From positions 1 to 55,715 of the forward strand of contig DATKLX010000245.1 in the NCBI GenBank assembly GCA_035542155.1: a stretch of 55,715 bases of DNA. Reading direction: 5' to 3'. Of this stretch, positions 25,734 through 33,156 are shown piece after piece; within the stretch, counting starts at the first letter, position 1; each line of letters starts with the position of its first letter. Both the position numbers and the translations under genes were made by a program. Source of the stretch: DATKLX01 sp035542155 (GTDB lineage: Bacteria > Chloroflexota > Anaerolineae > Anaerolineales > Anaerolineaceae). The notes below the pieces were generated by a model, which saw nothing but the letters and a program-made list of their open reading frames with translations, was not told the origin of the DNA and searched no databases.

Positions 25734-27695
25734 ATGCCCCTGCTCACGATCACCGGCCTGGCCAAATCCTTTGGTCCGAATGACATCTTCAGCGGCGTGA
25801 CCGCCAGCATCTCCCACCGGGCGCGGATCGCCCTGGTCGGGCCGAACGGGGTGGGCAAAACCACCCTGCTGCGCATCCTCCTCGGGTTGGAAGAGCCTTC
25901 GGCGGGTGATGTACAGCGCAGCCGCGGTTTGCAAATCGACTATCTCCCCCAGGAAGCCGGGCTCGACTCGGACAGCACCCTCTGGGAGGAGGGGCTCCAC
26001 GCGGTTGGTGACCTGCTCGAGATGCAGGCCGAGTTGACCCGCCTGGAAGGTCTGATGGGACAGCCCGACCAGGCGGAGGCCACCCTGGAGGCCTACGGCA
26101 GGCTCCAGGCGCGCTTCGAGCACAGGGGCGGCTACACCTACGAAACCCGCATCAAACAGACCCTCACCGGCCTGGGCTTCCTTCCCCAGGATTTCCAGCG
26201 CCCGGTCAGCCAGCTCTCGGGGGGCCAGCGCACCCGCGCCCTGCTGGCGCGCCTGCTGCTCAGCGACCCCGACCTGCTCCTCCTCGACGAGCCGACCAAC
26301 CATCTCGACATCGCCGCGGTGGAGTGGCTGGAGAACTACCTCCACGACTGGGATGGCGCGGTCCTGGTCGTCTCGCACGACCGCTACTTCATGGACCAGG
26401 TGGCGCAAACCGTGTGGGAGATGACCCCAGCCTTCGAGCTGTACCATGGCAATTACAGCGCCTACCTGGCGCAGCGCTCCGAGCGCTACGCCCGCCAGTT
26501 GGAAGAGTATCAGGCCCAGACCGAGTTTATCGAAAAAGAAGAAGAGTATATCCGGCGCAATATCGCCGGGCAGAACACGCGCCAGGCCCAGGGCCGCCGC
26601 AAGCGCCTGGAACGGCTGCTTGAAGATTCCCGCCTGACCCCGCCGATCCAGCAGCGCCGTCTGCGCCTGGACTTGCAAACCACCCAGCGCTCCGGCGACC
26701 TCGTTCTGCGGACGGAGAACCTCAGCGTGGGCTACGCCGACGAAGGCCGTCCGCTCTTCCGCGTCCCAGACCTGATCCTGCGCCGCGGGGAGTGCGCCGC
26801 GCTGATCGGCCCCAACGGAGCGGGAAAAACCACTTTTCTCAAGACGATCCTCAACCAGATTCCACCCTACGAGGGAGAGGCAACCCTGGGTGCCAGCCTG
26901 CAGATCGGCTATTTCGCCCAGGCGCACGAAGGGCTGCACCCGGAGCTGGACCTGGTAGAGGAAATCCAGACGGTAGCCCCCAGAATGCTCCCCGGCGAGA
27001 CCCGCGAGTACCTGGCGAAGTTCCTCTTCCGGGGGGACGACGTCTTCAAGAAGGTCGAGGTGCTCTCGGGCGGCGAGCGCGGGCGGCTGGCCCTGGCCAA
27101 GCTGGCCCTCAGCGGGGCGAACCTGCTCCTTCTCGACGAGCCGACCAACCATCTCGACCTGCCCGCCCAGGAAGTGCTCCAGTCGATCCTAGCCGATTTC
27201 CGTGGGACGATCCTGCTCGTTTCCCACGACCGCTTCCTGATCGACGCCATGGCGACCCAGATCTGGGACGTCGACCCGCAGGTGGCGACCCTGCGCGTCT
27301 TCGAGGGATCTTACAGCGAATATAAGGCAGCCCAGGCCAGCGAGGCTGCCCCCCTGGGCAGAACACCAGGGACTTCGCCCCTGGGCAGAACACCAGGGAC
27401 TTCGCAGGCCGCGCCGGCCGGGTCAGCAGCAGATGGGGGAAAAGCCGCCAAAAGCGCACCGCGCGAGCGCCGGCGTGGGCCGGCCTCGAACAACGCCGAG
27501 CGCAGGCGCCTGGCCCAGATCCAGGAGCTGGAGGAGCGCATCGCCGCGCTCGAAAGGCAGCTCGCCGCAATTTCCAAACAGCTCGAAAACCCGCCGGAGG
27601 ATCCCGGCAAGGTCCAGCACCTCGGCTCCGAATACGTCCGCATCGAGAGACAGATGGACGAGATGCTCAACCAGTGGGATGAGATGATGAGGTAG
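25734..27695 (+). CDS. ABC-F family ATPase (653 aa)
   Basis: Soluble tandem ABC ATPase without membrane segments. Domain 1 has Walker A GPNGVGKTT, signature LSGGQRTR and Walker B LLLLDEPTNHLD. A charged interdomain linker with TEFIEKEEEYIRRNIAGQ follows (P-site tRNA interaction motif region). Domain 2 has GPNGAGKTT, LSGGERGR and LLLLDEPTNHLD. The C-terminus is a coiled coil (about 595-653) like that of Uup. Such proteins act on the ribosome to relieve stalling or give antibiotic resistance, or are Uup-like. A low-complexity linker at about 533-585 includes a duplicated nonapeptide (PLGRTPGTS). The ATG at 25734 is preferred; one at 25710 would overlap the -10 box. Confidence 0.92.
   Translation: MPLLTITGLAKSFGPNDIFSGVTASISHRARIALVGPNGVGKTTLLRILLGLEEPSAGDVQRSRGLQIDYLPQEAGLDSDSTLWEEGLHAVGDLLEMQAELTRLEGLMGQPDQAEATLEAYGRLQARFEHRGGYTYETRIKQTLTGLGFLPQDFQRPVSQLSGGQRTRALLARLLLSDPDLLLLDEPTNHLDIAAVEWLENYLHDWDGAVLVVSHDRYFMDQVAQTVWEMTPAFELYHGNYSAYLAQRSERYARQLEEYQAQTEFIEKEEEYIRRNIAGQNTRQAQGRRKRLERLLEDSRLTPPIQQRRLRLDLQTTQRSGDLVLRTENLSVGYADEGRPLFRVPDLILRRGECAALIGPNGAGKTTFLKTILNQIPPYEGEATLGASLQIGYFAQAHEGLHPELDLVEEIQTVAPRMLPGETREYLAKFLFRGDDVFKKVEVLSGGERGRLALAKLALSGANLLLLDEPTNHLDLPAQEVLQSILADFRGTILLVSHDRFLIDAMATQIWDVDPQVATLRVFEGSYSEYKAAQASEAAPLGRTPGTSPLGRTPGTSQAAPAGSAADGGKAAKSAPRERRRGPASNNAERRRLAQIQELEERIAALERQLAAISKQLENPPEDPGKVQHLGSEYVRIERQMDEMLNQWDEMMR
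27351..27404 (+). repeat. 27-bp perfect tandem duplication inside the ABC-F gene
   Basis: Two identical adjacent 27-bp units (27351-27377 and 27378-27404) encode PLGRTPGTS twice. Each unit contains the inverted repeat CCCTGG/CCAGGG with an 8-nt spacer, so it can form a small hairpin. Because the unit is 27 bp the frame is kept. It lies in the flexible linker before the C-terminal coiled coil, where insertions are tolerated. Confidence 0.9.
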
Positions 27696-27754
27696 AATAT
27701 GGAGGAACGTGGCAGATGGTCGAGATGGAAATGTGGGACGAAGCCTAATTCAAT

Positions 27755-28039
27755 ATGGAGGTTCAAGCATTTATCCGTGTAGAACCAAATGGAATCGGCG
27801 ATTTCCAATTCGGACTGGTATCTGGAGCATTGGACGGCGAAGTCGTCGAAACAGGCAAGGAGAGGCGCTTTGAGTTCACTTGAGAGGGCCAGGATGAAAA
27901 TGATCCGGCTTTTGGGAGTGGTTGGCTGCAGCTCTTTGGAAAAGACAAGCTACAGGGTAGCATCAGATTCCACCTGGGGGACCGTTCGTCCTTTCAGGCA
28001 GTTCGAGTAGAAGATCCCGATAATGTTGAGGCCGGGTAA
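27755..28039 (+). pseudogene. Small gene broken by an in-frame TGA (94 codons plus stop)
   Basis: From ATG 27755 the frame reads MEVQAFIRVEPNG...RRFEFT, meets TGA at 27881-27883, and continues as EGQDENDPAFGSGW...IRFHLGDRSSFQAVRVE to TAA at 28037. Both halves look like one continuous protein of the small families with an F.F.WEG.DE.DP..G.GW and G.I.FH.GD.S.F pattern, where the TGA position is normally Trp. TGG to TGA is one base change. An SD-like GGAGGAA (27701-27707) is spaced for an in-frame ATG at 27716, but that frame hits TAA at 27746, a second lesion if that was the real start. TGA is an ordinary stop elsewhere here, and no SECIS-like hairpin was found. Function unknown. Confidence 0.7.
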
Positions 28040-28057
28040 TTCTTCTGCTCCGTATTT

Positions 28058-28501
28058 TTAGGGGCGGAATGTGGGCTCCGTGGGGACCAGGTTGGGCACC
28101 AGCGCCTGGCGGGCGGGCAGGTCAAACGCGGAGGCCAGCGCCTGGAGCGCGGTGAGCAGGTAGATCTCCCAAAGCGTGATCACGCCGGAAAAGGTCAGCA
28201 GGGCCAGCGCCAGGGCTACCAGGCCCAGGACCGTCTGGGCGACGAACATGACCTTGCGCCGGTCGTACAGGTCGGCGACCAGGCCGCCAAAGAGCGAAAA
28301 GAGCAGCACCGGCAAGAACCGCACCAGGCCAAGCCCGCTGATCGCGATTGGCTGGGGAGTGAGGGTACGGATGTGCCAGAAAAGAGCCCACAGTTGCATC
28401 TGTGAGCCCGCGATAGAAACCAGAAGACCCACCCACAGCAGCCGGAACTGCCGGTGGCGCAGGGCCGGGGGAACCCTCAGCGGCACGTTCAGGTTCCCCA
28501 A
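28058..28501 (-). pseudogene. Truncated major facilitator superfamily transporter (147 aa of about 420)
   Basis: The frame starts MGNLNVPLRVPPALRHRQFRLLW and covers the first four or so membrane helices of an EntS/MFS_3-type exporter, including the loop-2/3 signature GGLVADLYDRRKVM and the helix IV to cytoplasmic ALASAFDLPARQALVPNLVP. It then ends abruptly in TEPTFRP and a stop, just where the family continues into the central loop and six or more further helices. The remaining 270 or so residues are absent. The TTG start overlaps the end of nadE by 13 nt, so it was coupled to that gene. Together with the broken small gene 20 bp away this looks like a deletion scar; a transporter of four helices would not work. 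Confidence 0.75.
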
Positions 28502-29325
28502 TCTCTCAGGTACAGGAAATCATAGCCGACGGTACGGTTGCCCAGCTTGGCGATGGGCGGGAGGACGCGCTTGAACTGGTTGCGCTGGATCCGCCGGGCG
28601 ACCGACTGGACAAAAGCCTCGGAGAACCCGGCCTCCACGCAGTCTGCCGGGCTGTAACGCTGGTCTACCAGCAGGTAAAGGAGCCGGTCCACGTCCGCGT
28701 AGGTAAAGCCCAGCTCACCTTCGTCGGTTTGCCCGGACCAGAGGTCGGCGGAGGGCGCCTTGGCGATCACCGGCTCAGGGACGCCCATCGCGCGGGAGAG
28801 CTGGCGCACGTGGGTCTTATACAGGTCTCCCAGGGGGTTGACCGCGCAGGCCGAGTCGCCGAAAAGGGTGGTGTAGCCGAGGAGGATCTCGGTCTTGTTG
28901 CCAGTGCCGATCACCAGGCCGTGGAAGGCGCTGGACTGGTCGTAGAGGACGATCATCCGGCAGCGGGCCATGACGTTGCCTTTGCGCACGGGATCCATAT
29001 CCGGGAACTTCTCGATCAGGGCGTCCGCCATCCCCGAGATCTCCACGGTCAGCGACTGGACCCCGGTGGCGTCGATCACCCGTTGAGCGTCGTCGAGCGA
29101 ATCTTTTGAAGAAGTGCGGTAGGGCATGCGCACGGCGAGCACGTTCTCAGGGCCGAGGGCTTCGGCGGCGAGGTAGCAGGAGAGAGCCGAGTCGATCCCG
29201 CCGGAGAGACCGATGACGGCGCAGGTGAAGCCCATGCGCTTGAGCTCGCTGCGGATAAATCCGGTCAAGATCTGGCGCGCCAGATCGGTGTTGATCGTCA
29301 AATCGATGCCAGTGTTTTCGAGCAT
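28489..29325 (-). CDS. nadE: NAD+ synthetase, synthetase subunit (278 aa)
   Basis: Final step of NAD synthesis: amidation of deamido-NAD with ATP. N-type PP-loop SGGIDSALSCYLAAEAL near residue 41, ATP/NaAD-binding segments VRMPYRTSSKDS, GTGNKTEILLGYTTLFGDSACAVNPLGDLYKTHV and KAPSADLWSGQTDEGELGFTY are all present. Length fits the short, ammonia-type NadE. However, the gene directly upstream on the same strand encodes a glutaminase-like domain of the kind normally fused to the N-terminus of glutamine-dependent NadE, so the two products probably form a split enzyme. An AGGGGAA site precedes the ATG. Confidence 0.94.
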   Translation of the reverse strand: MLENTGIDLTINTDLARQILTGFIRSELKRMGFTCAVIGLSGGIDSALSCYLAAEALGPENVLAVRMPYRTSSKDSLDDAQRVIDATGVQSLTVEISGMADALIEKFPDMDPVRKGNVMARCRMIVLYDQSSAFHGLVIGTGNKTEILLGYTTLFGDSACAVNPLGDLYKTHVRQLSRAMGVPEPVIAKAPSADLWSGQTDEGELGFTYADVDRLLYLLVDQRYSPADCVEAGFSEAFVQSVARRIQRNQFKRVLPPIAKLGNRTVGYDFLYLRDWGT

Positions 29326-29413
29326 CTTTATTCCCCTATCCGTTTGCTCTTGATTCTTTCCCTTTGTGTGCTCTGTGGGTTCTGTGGTGATACCTTTTTA
29401 ACCGTGTCAAGGG

Positions 29414-30265
29414 TTAGGGTTTATGCAGAATCCGGTTCAGTTCGCGCTCGACCATGGAGGTCCGCTCGTCGCGGAGGAGGGGCAGGCGGGCGCGGGTGCG
29501 GTGGAGCTGGTTCAGGTCGATCTGGCAGAGGGTCAGTGCTTCTTCATCGTACGGGCCGTGGGTCAGCGGTTCGCCGTTGGGGTCGAAGACTGTCGAACCA
29601 CCCCAGAAATGGAGCCCATCCTCGAACCCGACCCGGTTTGCGTGGGCGACGAAGGCGGTGAACAGGCTGGCGTAAGCGCGGTTGATGTGCTCCACCCAGC
29701 GGGCCGACTCGAGCTGGGGAGCCGCGCTGAGGCCCCGCCCGGGCGAAGCAGAGGCGAAGAGGAACAGGTCTGCCCCGTCGAGCCAGAGCAGGTAAGGCGG
29801 CGAGGCATGCCAGAAATCTTCGCAGATGAGCATCCCGACCCGGCCAAAGCGGGTGTTGAACGCCTGGCAGGAATCGCCCAGCGCGAAGAAACGGCCCTCG
29901 TCGAACAGTCCGTAGGTCGGCAGGTAGACCTTGTGGTGGACGTGGACGACCTCGCCTTTGGAAAGGTAAGCTGCGGAGATGAAGAAGCGGTGGCGGCGGT
30001 CCTCGTCGACAAAACCGACCGTCAGGTCCAGCTTTTGGCTGGCCTCCAGCAGCGGGCGGAAGACCGGGTCTTCCATCGTGGGGCGGTGCGACACCGAGGG
30101 AACCAGGTCCTGGAGGACGTAGCCGGTCAGGGAAAGCTCGGGAAAGACCAACAGGTCTGCGCCCTGGCCGTGAGCTTCCTGGATCAGGGCCAGGTGTTTA
30201 TCCAGATTGGCTTCGACGCACCCCAATTGGGTGCAGATTTGAGCTAAAGCAAGGTTTAATTTCAT
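29414..30265 (-). CDS. NadE-type glutaminase subunit, carbon-nitrogen hydrolase fold (283 aa)
   Basis: Nitrilase-superfamily protein with an intact Glu-Lys-Cys triad: Glu in FPELSLTGY (about residue 43), Lys in HHKVYLPTYGLFDEGRFF, and Cys in LICEDFWH. LP.Y..FDE.R.F and ICED.W are the signature of the glutaminase domain of glutamine-dependent NAD synthetase rather than of general nitrilases. Its likely job is to release ammonia from glutamine and pass it to the adjacent NadE. The genes are 88 bp apart. In most bacteria the two domains are one 550-680 aa protein. The ATG at 30265 fits the canonical start MKLNLALAQI; upstream starts at 30280 and 30283 run into a hairpin. Confidence 0.85.
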   Translation of the reverse strand: MKLNLALAQICTQLGCVEANLDKHLALIQEAHGQGADLLVFPELSLTGYVLQDLVPSVSHRPTMEDPVFRPLLEASQKLDLTVGFVDEDRRHRFFISAAYLSKGEVVHVHHKVYLPTYGLFDEGRFFALGDSCQAFNTRFGRVGMLICEDFWHASPPYLLWLDGADLFLFASASPGRGLSAAPQLESARWVEHINRAYASLFTAFVAHANRVGFEDGLHFWGGSTVFDPNGEPLTHGPYDEEALTLCQIDLNQLHRTRARLPLLRDERTSMVERELNRILHKP

Positions 30266-30282
30266 CGGTTCGAGTCTCATCA

Positions 30283-30311
30283 CCGTCTGAAGGCGGGCAG
30301 CCTTCAGACGG
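30283..30311. repeat. Perfect 11-bp hairpin between the Lgt-like and glutaminase genes
   Basis: CCGTCTGAAGG (30283-30293) pairs with CCTTCAGACGG (30301-30311) around a 7-nt loop. It overlaps the stop codon of the upstream minus-strand gene and lies just ahead of the glutaminase start. No T run follows on the minus strand, so it may act in mRNA processing or as a weak terminator, or be a dispersed palindrome. Confidence 0.75.
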
Positions 30312-31113
30312 AATCAGCCCGCTGCGACATCCTCTCCGGCTCGGGCTGGCGGCGCAGCCCGGGGAGAAAGGCGACCAGACAGACCAGCAAGGAAAGGGCC
30401 AGCAAGAAGATCCCGGCCCAGCTATCGAGGCGCTGGTTGCGCCAGAGCGGCACCGGGTCGGCGCGCAGAAACGAGAGGCCGGTCATTTGCGCGGAAAAGA
30501 TCAGCAGCGCGAGGCTGGCGGCCTGGCCGGGATGGGGCAGGCGCGGGCGCAGCCATTCGATGGCCATGAAGACCAGCAGGCTGGTCAGGGCCCCCAGCAG
30601 TTGGAGGGGAAAGCGCGGGATCACCTGGCCCCAATCGTCCCAGGTGGGCAGCCCCCACCACTGCCCGGGCAGCGTGGGGGCGCCGTAGGCGCAACCGGCC
30701 TCCATGCAGCCTAGCCAGGAGCCAAGGGTGACCATCAGTCCCAGCGGAAGGAGGGCGTCGGCCAGGGCGCCCAGCGAGATCTGTGCGACCGCCGCGTAGC
30801 CGATGATGGCCAGGATCGCGGCGATCACCGCCCCGATCCAGGAGAGACCCCCCAGCCAGACCTGAGCCGCCTCATCGACGTGGGTTTGAAAGTAGCCCCA
30901 ATTGGCCCCCACGTAAGCCGCCCTGGCGCCGATGATCGCCCCGAATAGTGAAAACAATCCCGCGGTGATCCGGTAATCCACCTGGCGTTGGGGCATCCGC
31001 TCGAGGCGCTGAGTGCGCCAGGCTACCCAGGCCAGACCCAACGTAGCGCCCAAACCAACCAGGATCGAAAAAGCGTTGAACAAACCCTCACCGCCTGATG
31101 CAGAATGATCCAA
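30304..31113 (-). CDS. Lgt-like multi-pass membrane protein (269 aa)
   Basis: About seven hydrophobic helices laid out like prolipoprotein diacylglyceryl transferase. GARAAYVGANWGYF (early) and the core loop GSWLGCMEAGCAYGAPT correspond to the Lgt signature region, and PRFPLQLLGALTSLLVF to the family's later helix. In Lgt the core loop begins with an essential Arg-x-Gly-Asn; here it is Ser-Trp-Leu-Gly-Cys, closer to the short Lgt-like proteins with a G-C-x-x-A-G-C-x-Y-G loop. Lipoprotein transfer activity is therefore uncertain. The start (TTG at 31113) is uncertain; a TATCAT -10-like box lies about 11 nt before it. Confidence 0.7.
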   Translation of the reverse strand: MDHSASGGEGLFNAFSILVGLGATLGLAWVAWRTQRLERMPQRQVDYRITAGLFSLFGAIIGARAAYVGANWGYFQTHVDEAAQVWLGGLSWIGAVIAAILAIIGYAAVAQISLGALADALLPLGLMVTLGSWLGCMEAGCAYGAPTLPGQWWGLPTWDDWGQVIPRFPLQLLGALTSLLVFMAIEWLRPRLPHPGQAASLALLIFSAQMTGLSFLRADPVPLWRNQRLDSWAGIFLLALSLLVCLVAFLPGLRRQPEPERMSQRADSV

Positions 31114-31203
31114 CCCATCCCTTATGATACCATGAAGTGCCCTGGGGCAAAATTCGGGCCCGTTTTGAAATACTCCGGTTCATTCCTTTAGAAAAACTGC
31201 TTA

Positions 31204-31265
31204 TTGACAACGCCATTTAACCGTGCAATAATTTGTGCAGATGCACTAATTTCGTGCAAAAGCAC
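31204..31265 (+). promoter_or_regulatory. Promoter and repeated GTGCA operator of the SorC-type regulator
   Basis: A consensus -35 TTGACA (31204-31209), 17-bp spacer and AATAAT (31227-31232) form a strong promoter. Overlapping and following it are five GTGCA/TGCAC-type half sites (31223-31227, 31235-31239, 31242-31246, 31254-31258, 31262-31265). They include the inverted pairs GTGCA-N2-TGCAC (31235-31246) and TGCAC-N7-GTGCA (31242-31258). Overlap with the -10 box argues for repression, most likely by the SorC-type protein encoded directly downstream, relieved by a phosphorylated sugar. Confidence 0.75.
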
Positions 31266-31275
31266 ATTCCACGGG

Positions 31276-32241
31276 ATGGCTATGATAGACGAGAATCACC
31301 AGGAACTGCTGGCAACGGTCGCTTCGATGTATTACGAGGCGGAAAAAAGCCAGAACGAAATTGCCGATGAACTGGGCCTATCGAGGGTCAAAGTGTACCG
31401 TCTCTTGAAAGAAGCCCGCGAGGAGGCCGTGGTCCGGGTGATCATTGACTGGCCGATCGAGAGAGACAGCCAGCTCGAAAAAGAAATCACCCAGGTATTC
31501 TACCTGAAAAAGGCGCTGGTGCTGAAGTCCGACATGTTGGAAGAGAGCTCGGCGCTGCGCCGGTTAGGGAAAATGACGGCCCGCTATCTGGACCTGATCC
31601 TGGAAGACGGCATGACCCTCACCGTCTGTCTGGGACGTTCCACCTACGAAGTCATCAATGCCGTAACCCCTACCTACCGGGCTCACGTCAACGTGGCGCA
31701 GGCGATGGGCAGCATTCCTTTCGCCGTGCAAGAGCTTGACAGTCCGTCCCTGGCGCGTCAGCTTGCGAACAAGCTTGGTGGAAAAGTTCTCTATCTCCCT
31801 TCCCCGTTGATTGCTTCCAGCCCGGAAGACTCGCAGGTCATTCGCCGCCAGCCGCTGATCGAGCGAACGTTGAACGCCTCGCGGAACGCGGATATCTCTC
31901 TGGTGGGGATCGGCGGGCTGGATCCCTCCAGCTCTCGCTACGTACAGGCCGAAGTTTTTACGGCTGAGGATATGATCCGCCTGAAAGAAGAAGGGGCCGT
32001 CGGAGACCTGGGCGGGCAATTCTTCACGCTCGATGGCAAGCTGCATCCTTGCGAGCTGAACCAGCGCATGATCGGTTTATCGTTGGAAGAAATGAAGCAC
32101 ATACCGAACACCATCGCGGTTGCATTGGGAAAGAAAAAAACCACGCCCATCCTGGGAGCTTTACGTACTGGAGTGATTGATGTGCTCTGTACGGATAACA
32201 CCACCGCGAGGGAAGTGCTCAGGCTTAACGCAACTTTTTAG
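31276..32241 (+). CDS. SorC-family sugar-responsive transcriptional regulator (321 aa)
   Basis: The N-terminal helix-turn-helix (about 8-45: ELLATVASMYYEAEKSQNEI followed by ADELGLSRVKVYRLLKEARE) is joined to a C-terminal sugar-phosphate-binding domain of the SorC/CggR fold (from about residue 60, with VCLGRSTYEVI, VNVAQAMGSI and VGIGGLDPSS). Members bind a phosphorylated sugar and repress or activate catabolic operons as tetramers. It leads the 17-kb cluster and has its own operator. The ATG at 31276 is preferred (31282 is also possible); a TTG further upstream would lie in the -35 box. The 111-bp gap to the next gene holds no obvious GTGCA operator. Confidence 0.9.
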   Translation: MAMIDENHQELLATVASMYYEAEKSQNEIADELGLSRVKVYRLLKEAREEAVVRVIIDWPIERDSQLEKEITQVFYLKKALVLKSDMLEESSALRRLGKMTARYLDLILEDGMTLTVCLGRSTYEVINAVTPTYRAHVNVAQAMGSIPFAVQELDSPSLARQLANKLGGKVLYLPSPLIASSPEDSQVIRRQPLIERTLNASRNADISLVGIGGLDPSSSRYVQAEVFTAEDMIRLKEEGAVGDLGGQFFTLDGKLHPCELNQRMIGLSLEEMKHIPNTIAVALGKKKTTPILGALRTGVIDVLCTDNTTAREVLRLNATF

Positions 32242-32352
32242 CATTGATCCCAAATTCTCTTTGCCTTCACCATCACCACCCGTAACAACCTGCGGTAAAT
32301 TTGTCTCATTTTTTCAGCCATTGTCTCGCTGTTTGATGCGAAAGGAGTAAAG

Positions 32353-33147
32353 ATGGCCGATTTGATTGGCAAGGTTTCGCAGAAAGCAAAGATCGCTGCC
32401 GGGTTATTCTGGGCCGATTATTCCGTGCTCGGCGGCCAGGTAAAGGAGCTGGAACAGGCCGGGGTAGACTGGTTCCACGTGGAAGTGCGTGACGGAAAAT
32501 ATATGGATTTCGGCATGCCACGCGGCGGGTTCGACATCCTGGAGGGGCTGCGCAAGAGCACTTCTCTGGAAATTGAGGCTCAACTGCAGATGGTGCACCC
32601 CAGTTTCGATGTCTTCCGCCAGATGAAAGACCTGGGGGTCAACTTGATCAGCCTCCCCATCGAAACCATGGGCGAAATGATGATCCAGGCGATCACGTAT
32701 ATCAAAGATGAGCTGGGTCTCAAGGTCGGGGTATGGGCCTGGCAGGGGACCCCCATCTCGGCCTTCGAGCAGTATGTCGTGCCCTACGTCGACATAATAG
32801 AATATGAAAGCCGGGCGCACTTCTGGGTCAAGGAATCAGGCAAGAGCCCGCATGATACCGACCCGATGATGTATACCAACATCACCCGCATGCACAGCAT
32901 GATCAAAGCTGCCGGGCTGGAGGACTGCATGGAGCTGATGGTCGACGGCGGGCTGAATATCGGCAACGTGGCCAGCTTTATCAAAGCCGGTATGACCGTA
33001 GGCGAGTTCTCCTCGCCGCTTTTGAAAGGCCCCGCAGGAAAATTCATCCCCGGAACGGGGCAGATCGATGCGGCGGTAAAGAAGCTTCAAGGGGTAATGA
33101 ACGAAGCCAGTCAGCAATACCGGACGCCAAAGGGGTTGAAAGAATAG
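32353..33147 (+). CDS. Ribulose-phosphate 3-epimerase-like protein (264 aa)
   Basis: (beta/alpha)8-barrel of the RPE/allulose-6-phosphate epimerase family. The segment FHVEVRDGKY corresponds to the family's LHVDVMDG, and ELMVDGGLNIGNV to VDGGIN. Of the four usual metal ligands, His42 and the Asp in VDGG are kept, but the usual Asp is Glu44 and the usual second His is Gln77 (EAQLQMVHP). The substrate or metal use may therefore differ from classical D-ribulose-5-phosphate epimerase. At 264 residues it is about 40 longer than RPE. The AAAGGAG site precedes the ATG. First enzyme gene of the cluster, so probably acts on a keto-sugar or its phosphate. Confidence 0.8.
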   Translation: MADLIGKVSQKAKIAAGLFWADYSVLGGQVKELEQAGVDWFHVEVRDGKYMDFGMPRGGFDILEGLRKSTSLEIEAQLQMVHPSFDVFRQMKDLGVNLISLPIETMGEMMIQAITYIKDELGLKVGVWAWQGTPISAFEQYVVPYVDIIEYESRAHFWVKESGKSPHDTDPMMYTNITRMHSMIKAAGLEDCMELMVDGGLNIGNVASFIKAGMTVGEFSSPLLKGPAGKFIPGTGQIDAAVKKLQGVMNEASQQYRTPKGLKE

Positions 33148-33156
33148 GGGCAGGCC

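Noticed and set aside
24678..27152. Very long open frame of 824 codons on the minus strand covering the flippase gene and most of the ABC-F gene
   Set aside because: Only the last 338 codons (from 25694) look like a protein. The upstream part is antisense to the clearly coding ABC-F gene and is open only because of high GC and codon bias.
27881..27883. TGA in the small gene at 27755 as a second selenocysteine codon
   Set aside because: The position is normally Trp, there is no CxxU or similar redox motif, and no hairpin with a suitable loop follows within about 40 nt.
11147..29390. Shared TGTGCTCTGTGG motif at about 11152 and 29366 as a mobile repeat
   Set aside because: Only about 12 nt are shared, which is expected by chance in a window of this size.
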